From NCBI GenBank assembly GCA_020916435.1, contig CM037092.1, positions 88,050,817-88,114,816 on the forward strand: a stretch of DNA of 64,000 bases. The letters are read 5' to 3'. Below, piece by piece: positions 20,721 through 31,034 of the stretch. The notes under the pieces are model-generated. The model did not search any database. It saw only the letters and a list, made by a program, of their open reading frames with translations, and was not told where the DNA came from. A program made the position numbers and the translations under genes. The DNA comes from Oxytropis ochrocephala. Lineage: Eukaryota > Streptophyta > Magnoliopsida > Fabales > Fabaceae. Numbering within the stretch: position 1 is the stretch's first letter; the number at the start of each line of letters is the position of its first letter.

Positions 20721-21292
20721 TAAATTTGTTTCAATGTGTTGCCAACATGGTTGGGAGAGTTAAGCCAAACTTTTTTTTTTTTTGCTTTCATTTGTGTTTT
20801 TCTAAACTTGATTCAACAACGGATTAAGTAAAAATGATTAGATAAAAAGTGTAACAAAAAAAAAGAGAAAAAGTATTAATTCGAAAGACCTAACTCAAAT
20901 GATAAATACCAAAATTATTAAATTTGAATATTATCACTCAAGTTCTAACCTTAGACATTAGAGTTGTGTGTGTGAGTTTGAGATAACACTTACCATTATA
21001 CCTAAAAAAGTACTAACTTTCATCCATATGTTTTCTTTCTAATGCCATCAATCTGGTTGACACAAATATTTTTTTTTATAAAAGAAGGTCGAGACTCGAG
21101 AGTAATCACATAACTTATTTAAAAAAAGCTTAAAATGATAGCTTAAAACAATATATTTGTGGATTGAGAGATCTAGTTATTCAATATCTCTAATCCCCCG
21201 CAAAGAAATAAATAAGAGAGCACAAACAGAGTTACTTGGTTTGACACATTTTTCCTACATCCACTGTTATTGTTTCCAACAACTATATTCAA
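20721..21292. other. AT-rich sequence, no gene seen
   Basis: Poly-T and poly-A tracts and short frames only. GTGTGTGTGAGTTTG occurs near 20970. No element could be assigned. Confidence 0.5.
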
Positions 21293-21322
21293 CTAGCCCT
21301 ACGACCCGTCCGATGGACGGGT
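21293..21322 (-). mobile_element. Helitron-like 3' terminus
   Basis: On the minus strand a perfect hairpin (ACCCGTCC, loop ATC, GGACGGGT; 21304-21322) is followed by seven bases (CGTAGGG) and CTAG, then T. This is the Helitron 3' signature: a hairpin close to a CTRR end inserted before T. The 5' end would lie at higher coordinates, possibly near 23035 where the minus strand reads TCCCAGTTTTTTATTATATA. The flanking base there is not the expected A, so that end is uncertain. Confidence 0.5.
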
Positions 21323-21639
21323 TGACTAACAATTTGTTAAAGAGTAAACCTCTATAAGAAATAAGCATAAGAACAACAGTAAATAATAACATCAAACAAA
21401 ATCTAATAAGTATTTTTTGACTAAACAAATTCTAAGTATTAGAAAGACATCACATTTAAAGACAAAAGTCACACATATTAGATCAAGTCATAACACAAAC
21501 AGCTTAAAGTTGGAGCATAAACAATAGTGTAATCACCCATATTAGATGAAGTCATAACACAATCAGTTTAAAGTTGTAAAATAAACAACAACTTATAATA
21601 ACATTATCCATATTCATCTAATGTAACCATAAAAACTTA

Positions 21640-21735
21640 ACCCATAATAGCGTCTTACCGATTCGAGGGATTAATCTCTAGAGTTGCGCGTAGAGGATAC
21701 CCAGTTTATACCACAAAAATGTACACATAAAAACT
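21640..21735 (+). mobile_element. 3' fragment of an Au-like SINE
   Basis: It contains GATTCGAGGGATTAATC and GTTGCGCGTAGAGGATACC followed by an A-rich tail. These match the last third of the SINE at 17345-17575. Confidence 0.5.
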
Positions 21736-22169
21736 TAACTTATAATTAAAGAGAAAAGAAGACAACATAATTAAAAAGTGAAACACGTACGTAGGTCTCA
21801 TGCAGAGATTGATTTAAAAGTAAATATCAATTTAATTATGCTTCTAATACTTCTTGATGAGAAATTATCTAAATAAAGAAGAAAATACCAATTTGGACAT
21901 GTAATTTTTTTTTAAGATTCTAAAGTACCCCAAAACACACTGCCTAGAATCACACTTTATGTATTTTGGCACCAAATTGTTTTTCCATCAAATAGATTAC
22001 TGACGAACGAAGTATTTGAATAGATAAAAAAAATTTGAATACTAAAGTAACCCAAAATATACTATCTAACATTTCACGTTACGCGTTTTGCTACAAAATA
22101 ATTTAGTCTCCATCAAGTACACTAAAGCACACTATTTAGCATCCAACTTTAAAATATAAAAATATAAAA
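21736..22169. other. AT-rich sequence with a repeated motif, no gene
   Basis: Two related segments (AAAGTACCCCAAAACACACTG near 21923 and AAAGTAACCCAAAATATACT near 22042, each followed by TTTTGGCACCAAA-like or TTTTGCTACAAAA-like sequence) suggest a degenerate duplication of about 120 bp. A third partial copy (AAAGCACACTATTTAGCAT) starts at about 22123. Confidence 0.45.
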
Positions 22170-22335
22170 AAAAAGTAGATTAGTCATCGGTAAAACTCAG
22201 TTGGGAGGATATAACCACACACGCCGACAAAACCGAGTACTCGTGGGCAAACAACTTCCCCGATGTACATTAGTCATCGATAAAGTCGATGAAACTGCAC
22301 ACTAATAAGATGGTAACAAAAAAAAGTAAAAGAAA
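22170..22335 (+). mobile_element. SINE-like element, family 2
   Basis: It ends GCACACTAATAAGATGGTAACAAAAAAAAG and contains CATTAGTCATCGATAAAG. The same 3' structure (ACACCAATAACACGGTAAC plus A-tail) occurs at 40490-40705, so the two are members of one short family. The 5' end is unclear. Confidence 0.5.
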
Positions 22336-23375
22336 GAAAGAAAGAAAAAACCAAAGCCAAAAAAAAATGGACCAAAAAATTGAAACCCAATTGCCCAAAA
22401 AATTATTCCCCCCCAAATTGGATGCCTATGCCAAGCCGAATACAATTTAAAGATACTATAATTTTCAAACAATTAAATTGATCGAACAGAACAATAGACT
22501 CGGAAATTTGATGTCTATGTTGCATCGAGAAAATGAAAGGTAGTCTCACTTCGAACTAAATATCATTTAAAAAACATGTCAAGAGGTTCAATATTAATAT
22601 AAATTCGAATCAGAACACAATCTGCAATAATACTCACCGAATCTGGAACAAATTCAACTTCAATTGTTCAAATTTGATTGCAAGACTAAAATGGTATGAG
22701 CGACTAACACGTTGGGGTGGAGACCGACTCATTGCTGCATGTTGAAACAAATGGTTTTAAAAAGTAATAAGAATTATCAAAAGAGTTGAATAAACCGAAT
22801 GAACTTAAAATGAAAAATTAAACCAACCTTCAAGCTTCTTTGGTGAGAATCAAATCAACCTTCAAGCTTCTTTGGTGAGGAGGGAAATAAATTTCCTGAG
22901 TGAATAAATGAAGAGAAAACACTTCATATATAGGAACAATCAGGTAAAAGAAAGAGATGTGAGTTGATTGGCTAGGAATAAAGATGGATATTTTCAAAAC
23001 TTATAAACGTAACATCATATATAATAAAAAACTGGGAATGCATGTGGGTAGGAGGGGGAAAAACCGAGGTTTTAGAGAGGATTGGTTGTCGTTTTTTCAC
23101 AATTTGATGATGTAATAAAATGACACTTGAAAAAGTATTGGTTATGGTTTATTAACATTTGGCTGATGTAATAAAATGATGGAATGCATATCAATGCAAA
23201 AGTGGAGGCTATTTAATGCATTGGTTGTGGTTTTTTAACGATTTGTTGTTCTAATAATATGATGTATTGCGAAATACAACACCAAGACAGACGACATGAT
23301 GAAGCCAAGCAATCAACAAAAAATATGCCCCATTCCAAAAAAAATTTCCCGGCAAAAAGTAAATCAATTTACATC
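22336..23375. repeat. AT-rich DNA with two sets of local duplications
   Basis: A 31-bp unit with CAACCTTCAAGCTTCTTTGG is duplicated at 22821-22880. At 23075-23275 three degenerate copies of a unit ATTGGTTGTGGTTTTTTAAC plus GATGTAATAAAATGATG lie in tandem. No coding region is seen. Confidence 0.6.
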
Positions 23376-24880
23376 TTAGGAGATTACGAAGATTCAGAGA
23401 AGTTTTCTTTGGGGAGGTGGTGAGGAGAACAAGAAGATGGCGTGGATTAGGTGGGGTACTATTTGCTTACCTAAAGAGGACGGGGGGCTGGGTGTAAAGA
23501 ATTTGGAAGTGTTTAATATGGCATTACTAACAAAATGGCGATGGAGAATCTTGGTCGAGGAAAACAATCCAATATGGAAGGAGGTGTTGATGGAAAGGTA
23601 TGGGGTAGGAGGAAGATGGCCTGACATCACCGAGAGTAGAAGAGGGTGGGAGAAAAAATCGCTATGGTGGAGGGATTTATGCCTACTTGGAGAGGGCGTT
23701 GGTAGGCAAGAGGATTGGTTTGGAAACCTGGTAAAAATTAAAGTAGGCAAAGGTAATTTGGTTCGGTTCTGGAAGGACATTTGGATCGGGAGGGACAGGC
23801 TGGCGGATGTGTACCCGGATATATTTAATTATTGTAGTGCTCCGGAGGCTAAGGTAGAGGAATTTGGGGTGTGGTCGGCTGTGGGCTGGCGCTGGTCGTG
23901 GGGATGGGCCTCGGATCTGCTGATGCAAAGCGCAGACTGATAACCGGTACCGTTCTTGCAAAGTTTGTTATGCGGTGTTTCTTTATCACAGCAGGTGGAT
24001 AAATGGGTGTGGTTGCCGGATGCGGTGGCAGGATTTTCGGTGAAGAAATGCTATTCTGTATTATCAAAATTTTATGCAGGTAATGATGATGTTGTGCAGG
24101 CTGATTTAACAGCTGCAATCAAGAAGATTTGGAAGACCGACGTGCCATCTAAAGTGCAGATTTTTGTGTGGAGAGTTCTCTTGAAGCGAATCGCTACAAG
24201 GGATGCGCTGCATAGAAGAGGAATTATACAATCTCAAAATGAATTGAGCTGCGTATTGTGTTCTCAGGGTGATGAATCGGTGGACCATTTGTTTATGGAG
24301 TGTAGAATAGTTAAAGAGATATGGAGGAGTGTTCTTGGTTGGGTTGGATGCTCGTTAGGTAAACGGGAAATATTGTCAATCATTTTGTGGAATTCGGAGA
24401 CTAACAAAGGGCAAGAAACAAAGGGGTTAAGCACCTCATATGGATGGCGGTTGTGTGGAAAATATGGTTGGTTGAAACAACATTATTTTCAAAGGGAGGC
24501 GGTTTCCATATCGGGTATTGTAGAGGTATCAAGGACGCGGCTTGAGTTGGTTCAAGGCAAGGCGAGGGAGGAGGCTGCTCGCGGCGTGGGCGGAATGGTA
24601 TAATTGTTCGTTGGTTGTTATTCTATTTTGTGACTCAATTATGTAATTATGTAATGTATTTGCTATTGTTACTTGTAGTAGGGGGAGAAGCAGTGGGCTA
24701 GGTTATTTTTCCCACTGTTGTACGTTTTCTGCGTGCGGGGTACTCTTTTTCCTCCTTGAGTCTTTTTCCCAGTGGGTTTTGGCTCAGGGAGGTTTTGAGG
24801 AGGCCCTCCCCCTTCCATTGTAAGCGGTTGGGCACACCTGGTGCTTATATCAATGAATCGTTGCTTATCTAAAAAAAACC
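23376..24880 (+). pseudogene. 5'-truncated L1-type LINE: C-terminal reverse-transcriptase ORF
   Basis: Only the end of ORF2 remains. The first frame (to 23938) reads KIQRSFLWGG, KKMAWIRW, LPKEDGGLGVKNLEVFN, ALLTKWRWR and FWKDIWIG, typical of the plant LINE post-polymerase region. After a frame change the second part (23956-24603) has the zf-RVT domain: FSVKKCYSVL, IWKTDVPSKVQIFVWRVLLKRI, RRGI, CVLC and ESVDHLFMECRIVKEIW. A further frame break near 24430 precedes remnants of the C-terminus. The 3' UTR runs to CGTTGCTTATCT and an A8 tail at about 24873-24880. The endonuclease and catalytic polymerase motifs are absent. A related 3' end lies at 43686-44032. Confidence 0.85.
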
Positions 24881-25794
24881 AAGCCGCATAAGGTATAAGA
24901 TATCTCAAATAAAAATTCAACCTAACCAAAATTGTGTATCACTCTACAATACTTTCACTCTAAGAGTTACAAGAATTGATAACACACACTCACTAAAAGA
25001 TACTCTCTCAAACAAGTGATCTCAGATCCCACACTTGTTGTGCTCTCTTGTTTTAGATTTTATATTCACATCTTAAAGATTTTATATTCACATCTTCACC
25101 TCTTCACATGAGTCTCTTTAATTTACGTCAACATCAAGTTAATTATTATTTGAAAATTCTAATTGACTTCCCAACACCCAGATCTCTAAATCACTTACCT
25201 TTGTGTCTTTTCATAAGGTCTTCTTGACTCTTATTCAAAAGTTCCAATAATGTATGTATATTGGACTTTTTGCTTTCGCCGTTGGTGTTTCTTCCGATCT
25301 CAACGCATTTCATCGTTCCACCAGAAATTCCCTATACCCCTACCGTCTACTTGCATCAAATTTCTCCTTCTCCTCCACCCAGCATCGACTATGAATGTGA
25401 CACCCTCTCCTCCTCAAATAACACCTCCGCCTACAACAACCCTACAAACAACAACATACCACAACGGTGATAAAAAATGACGGATGCAAATATTAATTCC
25501 TAAATCTAAAGTTGAAAGTCAATTTTTTAAAACCTAATTTGAATCTAAAGTCTAATTCACCTTTTGATTTCCCGCATTCTTGAATTCCCCTAATCTTGAT
25601 TTTCCCCCAATCTTGTCCAAGTTATGAATCTGCCTTGCCCATGTTTTCCATTTGAAATGGAATTCTTATCTCGTCTATTTCGCTTATGTGGCACGTTTCC
25701 TGCTAAATTGAATGCTTACGTGGCACGCTTACTTAAGTCAGGATGGCCCACTTGATAGTCCATGTCACTAGAGATTATTTTGACAATATTTGCC
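24881..25794. other. Intergenic DNA, no supported gene
   Basis: Two overlapping plus-strand frames at 25250-25480 are Pro/Ser/Thr-rich and match nothing I know. TATGTGGCACGTTTCCTGC and TACGTGGCACGCTTACTT near 25685-25735 form a short duplicated motif. Confidence 0.45.
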
Positions 25795-25990
25795 TGAGAC
25801 CAATATGGCATTAAAATAACAAAAAAAATTGTTTGCTAAAAAACTTATTTCTCTCCCTCTCTCTCCTCTATGCTCTTCTCTCAACCTCTTCCCTATCTCT
25901 ATCCCCTCTCTCCTCGTTCTCTCGCCTCTTTGTATCCTCTCTCTATCTCTCCCCATCTCTCCCTTCTTTCCTCTATATCAAGAATTAATT
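25795..25990. repeat. CT-rich block
   Basis: Dense CTCTCCC and CTCTATCTC repeats resemble the pyrimidine-rich core of the element at 7342-9021. The block may be the left half of a core whose right half is 26474-26865, separated by CACTA-related sequence. Confidence 0.5.
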
Positions 25991-26139
25991 ATTAAACATT
26001 TTAGCCTCCACGAAAATATTTGCCAACCTCTGCCATTGCCGATTGGGATGACTAACTGAATATTGATCATTGAGTTAACCAAATTATATAAGAATAAATT
26101 CTAAATATTTACCAACATTCTCAATAGCATGTTAAAACA

Positions 26140-26473
26140 TATTATTTTTTTATTTCACCCCAATTTTTTTTATCAACAACTTTATGCTATTTCTAAAAAA
26201 ACAGTATTTTTTATTCTCAACGATTTTTGTTGTTGTTGGGATAAGTTTATTTTTTGTCAATGACATTATTGCGTTGTTGGTAAAAAATGTGTTTCTCTCA
26301 ACAATTAAGTTGTCATTGAAATAAGTATATTTTTCTCTACAATTGCGACATTGTTGGGAAATGAGCTTTTTTATCTCAACAAGTTGAAATGTCAATGCCA
26401 CACATATATTGTTGTCAACAACTTTGTTTTTCAGGGGAAATAATCGTTGTGAATTCCTTTTATTGTTGTAGTG
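26140..26473 (+). mobile_element. Right end of a CACTA-type element
   Basis: The segment ends TTATTGTTGTAGTG at 26473, whose inverse CACTACAACAATAA is a CACTA terminus. Inside are subterminal repeats with CAACAA, GTTGTTGG, CAATGACATTATTGCGTTG and GACATTGTTGGG. No matching left end is visible nearby, so this is a truncated or deleted copy. The subterminal motifs resemble those at 43310-44290. Confidence 0.55.
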
Positions 26474-26865
26474 CTCACTCTGCTCTCTCTACCCCCTCAC
26501 TTCTCTCTCACTCTCTATTTCTCTCTCTCTCCCCCCTTCGTTTCTCCCTCTCTATCCCTTATCTCTTCTCTTTATCTCTCTCACGGCTCTTCTCTCTCCC
26601 CTCGCTCTTTTTGCTCTTTCTCTCTCTGGCCCCTCACTTCTCTCTGCTATCTATCTCTCTCCTTTATCTCTCCTTCGTCTCTCTCTCTCTGATCTTTATC
26701 TCTCTCTCTCTATCTATCTCTCTCGATGCTCTTTTCTCTACCTCTCTCTATCTCTCCCCACTCTTTTCGCTCTTTTCTCTCTCTCTACCCACTCACTTCG
26801 TCTTTGCTCTCTATCTCTCCCCCCTCTCTTCTCTCTTCTCTCTCTCTCTGTCATTGATGTTCTCT
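26474..26865. repeat. CT-rich microsatellite-like block
   Basis: Nearly pure pyrimidine sequence of CTCTCTC, TATCTCTC and CCCCTC units. It creates long but meaningless Ser/Leu reading frames. Just after it, GTTCTCTTACAC and GTGTAGAGAAC form a small hairpin at about 26868-26891. Confidence 0.7.
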
Positions 26866-27099
26866 TACACAAGAGCGTGTAGAGAACTTTTAGGGATTAA
26901 GACAGAAATTTTTGAGTCATAATAAAATCTCTTTAACATTTTTAACTTAATTGTGAAAGGAGAAAATTTTTATTGCTATTTTTGATGTGAGAATCAGAAC
27001 GTAAGTAAAAAAATGTGATAATTAGAAACTTCCATATTCAAAACAAATATATACATTGTATTACAAATCAAACTTATACACTATCACTAGTGCAAAAAA

Positions 27100-27330
27100 G
27101 GCATTTTGAATCGGTTGTTTGGCACATTTGGAATCGGTTATTTGCCGATTCAAGCAAAGCAGCGATTCCTAAAGTAGGGGCGTTTTTGAATCGGTTATAT
27201 AACCGATTCATAATGAGTTATTATGAATCGGTTCCTGTAAGAACCGATTCCTATTGACCTTGATAAGGCGCTTGGTCAGCACACTTTATGAATCGGTTAT
27301 ATAAAGATAACCGATTCCTATTGTTTTTTT
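27100..27330. repeat. Left subterminal repeats of CACTA-1
   Basis: At least six occurrences of GAATCGGTT or its inverse AACCGATTC in paired, hairpin-prone arrangement. Such motifs are the usual binding sites for the TnpA-type protein of CACTA elements. Confidence 0.85.
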
Positions 27331-27693
27331 TTTTCTCTTTTTGCAACTTCCCTCCTTGTTTTTTTTTTGTAATTTTTTCCACCTATTCACCAATATAATT
27401 TCAAAGCAATTGACCAATTTACATATAACTCATAATAATTCATAAACTTCCGTTAAACTTAAAAGTACTATAACCACAAACACCAATTCATAAACTTGAA
27501 ATTCATAAACTTGGAAGTATACAAAATTACACCAACTCATAAACTTCAAAGTTATACAAAATTCCACCAATTCATACTTAAAAGTAGGTGCATGTTTCTT
27601 TCAAATCATAACAAAATACTTCTATCAAACTTGTTAGTCAATCAATGACTTCCCCACTTGGGACGAATCTTCATATAGAATTCCGCCCAACGC

Positions 27694-28501
27694 TTATGGG
27701 CTTCTAAAATTTCTCATGAGTGTATGCTTTTGTGTTATCAAATACCTACAAATGTCCATACAAAAACTCAAAGACAATGAGAACCAAAAGACACATACAC
27801 CAGCCAATACCATGTTGCAACACCAACATAAATTTAAAATAAGAAAATGTACCTCCTCCCAGCTATCTGTGATACTGGCATTCACAATCGTGAGCATATA
27901 TTTCATCACAAAATATCCACAGTGATACCTATTTTGTTGTCGTGCCACCTACACAAAAATAAAGTTAGCTTCACTTATACAAATGTAGCAAAGAGTAATG
28001 AATGCGGTAAATTATAGTTAATTACCTTCGGGAACAACCATCTAGTGTCCACCCGAGACTCCATTGCACTAAAATCATCATGTTAATTATAGTTAATTAT
28101 AAAAATTTATCATATATAGTTAAAATATTACAATGATAAAGAATTATATAAAAACTTACTTGTTAATCATCTCTTTGATTTTTTGGTTGGTTTTTACTTA
28201 GTGAACACATCCGGACCACATAATTTTGCTCGGGGACCAACACAATCAGTTGCCAATGGCCTCTGTAGCATTGGTAAAGACAATAAGATATAAGAAAGAA
28301 AGAAACAAAGGAAAAATGTATTATCAATTTGTTCAAATATACAATTACGTACTCATTGCAAAAGGGAGCCAAATATACTTTCTTATTATTGTTGACCACC
28401 TGTTTGAATATTTGCAGAAACAATGCTTCGAGGTCGCCCTCTAAGGTAATCTTATATGGACACATAAATCCGTATAAGTCACTAAGACTCCTTTCAAACA
28501 C
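27694..28501 (-). pseudogene. Ulp1-like cysteine protease (C48) part of the CACTA TnpA-type gene
   Basis: The exon around 28150-28501 carries VNNNKKVYLAPF; after a GTACGT-type intron it continues with GHWQLIVLVPEQ and VVRMCSLSKN. Further downstream (27948 region) it has RQQNRYHCGYFVMKYM. The His (GHWQ) and Cys (HCGYF) positions of the C48 protease fold are present. The usual aspartate is replaced in the CSL motif, as I recall for many CACTA-borne copies. The role of these domains in CACTA elements is unknown. Intervening AT-rich DNA and stops suggest introns, and the gene is likely not intact. Confidence 0.72.
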
Positions 28502-28987
28502 ATGACGATGTAGATATCTAATAAAGATGTAAAAATAAATTTATCAAATTAATATATTTAGAAATGTGAGAAATTTAATTATGAAATAAATTATACTACT
28601 TACGTGCACCATAAAGCCAAGTGGGATAACTCAAGGCGGTGCCACCTGTAGCCATGTCATTGAGTTCTCGAAAGAGATATAGCAATAATCATCTTCATGC
28701 TCCAATTTTATTTGGAGGTTCCCATCATCATACCCCCTTCACGACTATCTCTCTCACCAATCGGTTTCGACCTGGCTCCTTCATATGAGATGGTGAGCAA
28801 CTACCCTTAGATCCAAGAGTGCTTATGTGAGAGGGAACTCGACATGTGCATTTTGACCGCAATTTCAGCAGCAGTGACCATTTCTTTGTGCATGTCAAAA
28901 CCAATTGAAAAAACAAATATATATCACCCACAATATTGGAAACCGAACAAGCCACATAATCATTTAATGACAAGTAGTGTAGAGTGC

Positions 28988-29352
28988 ACATCAGTTGAGT
29001 ACTTCATTGGTGTGAAATCTATTAAAGTTTCTGATAAAATAGTACCATTGAACACAACCCTTTTATCTATAAACAAAAATGGAATTGGTGTGCCTGGTAT
29101 TGATTTAGTGTTACAGAATAATGTGGTTTGGAATATCATAGGAGCTAATTCAATGGTGCAGTTTGATGATGTGATTTGTTTGGGCTTTGTGGATGCTGGA
29201 TCAAATCCAAAGACATCACAAAGCCTATGACTTCAATCACAATTGGTGCACATCAGTTGGAGAATAACTTGCTGCAATTTGATTTAGCTACCTCAAGACT
29301 TGGCTTCAGGTCTCTATTCTTGGAGCATGATAACAAACATTTATTAAAATAA
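28988..29352 (+). pseudogene. Captured basic 7S globulin / xylanase-inhibitor-like (A1 peptidase fold) fragment
   Basis: The plus strand, opposite to the element genes, encodes VEYFIGVKSIKVSDK, VPLNTTLLSIN, then IDLVLQNNVVWNIIGANSMV, ICLGFVDAGSNPKTS and, after a frame change near 29212-29230, ITIGAHQLENNLLQFDLATS plus RLGF. These are successive C-terminal motifs of the basic 7S globulin / EDGP family (pepsin-like fold, often without protease activity). About 100 residues of the family sequence seem missing at the junction near 29090. The fragment has no start or catalytic motif and ends in a stop at about 29350. It is best explained as host sequence picked up by the transposon. Confidence 0.82.
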
Positions 29353-29448
29353 CTGGTATCCGACTCAATACAGACATCGAACATGGAACTTGTCACTATA
29401 GGGCTACTAGCAGCTTCCACATAATTCAATTCAAAATATAACTATTAT

Positions 29449-30410
29449 TCATAGCAACACGAGATATACCTTTGCCACCTCAATCCTAACTCGTTCTTCC
29501 AATTTCTTCTCAAACAATTCCATCATCTCCATTGGAAATTGTGAACGGCTCGACTCCCCACGAGAAACACCTCCAAAGAATTCTTTTAGCCCAACGCCTC
29601 TTCCGGTGTCCGAGCACACGACTGGGATGGTCGGGTTTTCCGATGGCAAAGACTCAAAATATCATTTTTTCCTCTCGGAACAAAGGATCCTTGGCTTCTC
29701 AAATCCACAAATTCATCCTACAACAAATGCTTGTTCGCGTGTTAGAATTAAATAAATTAAAATATAAATTCGGTTGAATGTGATTAATTGAGATTTTTAC
29801 TTACTATCTTAGATGCAATCGATTCGACTCCTTGGTTACATAAGAACCAGGACTTCTTTTTATGGGCAGCCTTCCACACTACTCATGTCGCTCACGGAGA
29901 TCTAGGCACCACCTCCAAATCGGGATCACCGAACTCCTCCCGCACTTTCTTTACTTGATCTTCCTTCATATCTTGCTTCAACTTTTTATAACCGTCCCCC
30001 ATACTGTTGTGTGGTAGTATTTATTATGACTTTGACTTTTCTTAGCGATTCTCTTTTCTCCTGTTACAAAGGACACCCACCATCACATTGAGGACAATAT
30101 CATTACCATATTTATAACTCTGTAAACTTTGCTTGCCAAGATCAAGTTACAAATGAAAACAATACCACAAATTCGGAGTAAGGCGACTTTTAACAAAAGA
30201 AGTCCATGTCTCAGTAGATATACTGCTATACTTGTGAAATGGGGTTGTTTCGCCAGTCTTATCCCCCTTACCAAAGACATATGTGTTCGTGAGTCTTGTC
30301 TTGAATTGTTTCCAACAAAGACCTATATACGCCCGCCACCTTTCCTTGAATTCCTCATCATCGGGAACATCAAATATTTCCTTAACACAAAAATAAGGTG
30401 GCGTTAGCAC
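29449..30410 (-). pseudogene. TnpA-like protein of CACTA-1 (Transposase_24, Ptta/En/Spm)
   Basis: The frame 30410-30147 reads FDVPDDEEFKERWRAYIG, CWKQFKTRLTNTYVF and FVKSRLTPNLW, the region around the conserved W..FKTRLT motif of the plant Ptta/En/Spm protein family. A later piece (29649-29449) has GLKEFFGGVSRG and MMELFEKKLEERVR, the charged coiled-coil segment that usually follows. In En/Spm, TnpA binds the subterminal repeats and assists the transposase. Frames change between the pieces and some gaps may be introns. The Ulp1-like domain further downstream (27694-28501) is probably the same gene. Confidence 0.72.
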
Positions 30411-31034
30411 AAGAATTTAGTAAAGATGAATTAACACAAAAATTCTATCATTATTGTATATACATACCAAAACTTGATCCCAAACAAGCTTCTTTGTATC
30501 CGAATCCACTTCTGTCCAATCCATCAGCAATATGCTCACTTTTGTCGCGCAACCACCCCTAAATAGCTCTTGAATTTGTCATCATACGGACCAATAGTGG
30601 TCGCGCTTCACTATCAAAATCGACTCTATACCTATGACCGGTGGACGCCTACCAAGGAACCACTTTAATGATGTCGATCGCCTAGTCCTCTTCTTTTTGG
30701 AAGGTCGTTGTTGGAGTCACCCATGATATCGTTGAACATAGGTAAAAACACAAATATAAATAACCAAATACAAATATCATCGATAAGCAAGTATAAATAT
30801 GTATTAGATAAACAAATATAAATATTAATCAAATAACCATGTATAAAAATGAACTAGATAACCAAAGAATAAGATAACCAAGTATAAATATGATTTAAAT
30901 AACCAAATATATGTACCCATACTTGTTCATGGGTTAATCAAAACTTCATCGCATAAAATCCCTTCATTATGATCATTCATGAGTGGCATGTACATCGTCA
31001 ACTTCGTTATCATCCATTAAAGTAGGCACTTGTG

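Noticed and set aside
23394..24288. Minus-strand frames opposite the LINE
   Set aside because: Mirror frames of the plus-strand LINE coding sequence.
25250..25480. Two overlapping Pro/Ser/Thr-rich frames
   Set aside because: Biased composition, and neither matches a known signal or domain convincingly.
26389..26922. 177-codon Ser/Leu-rich frame
   Set aside because: Encoded almost wholly by CTCTCT repeats. It crosses the CACTA terminus at 26473.
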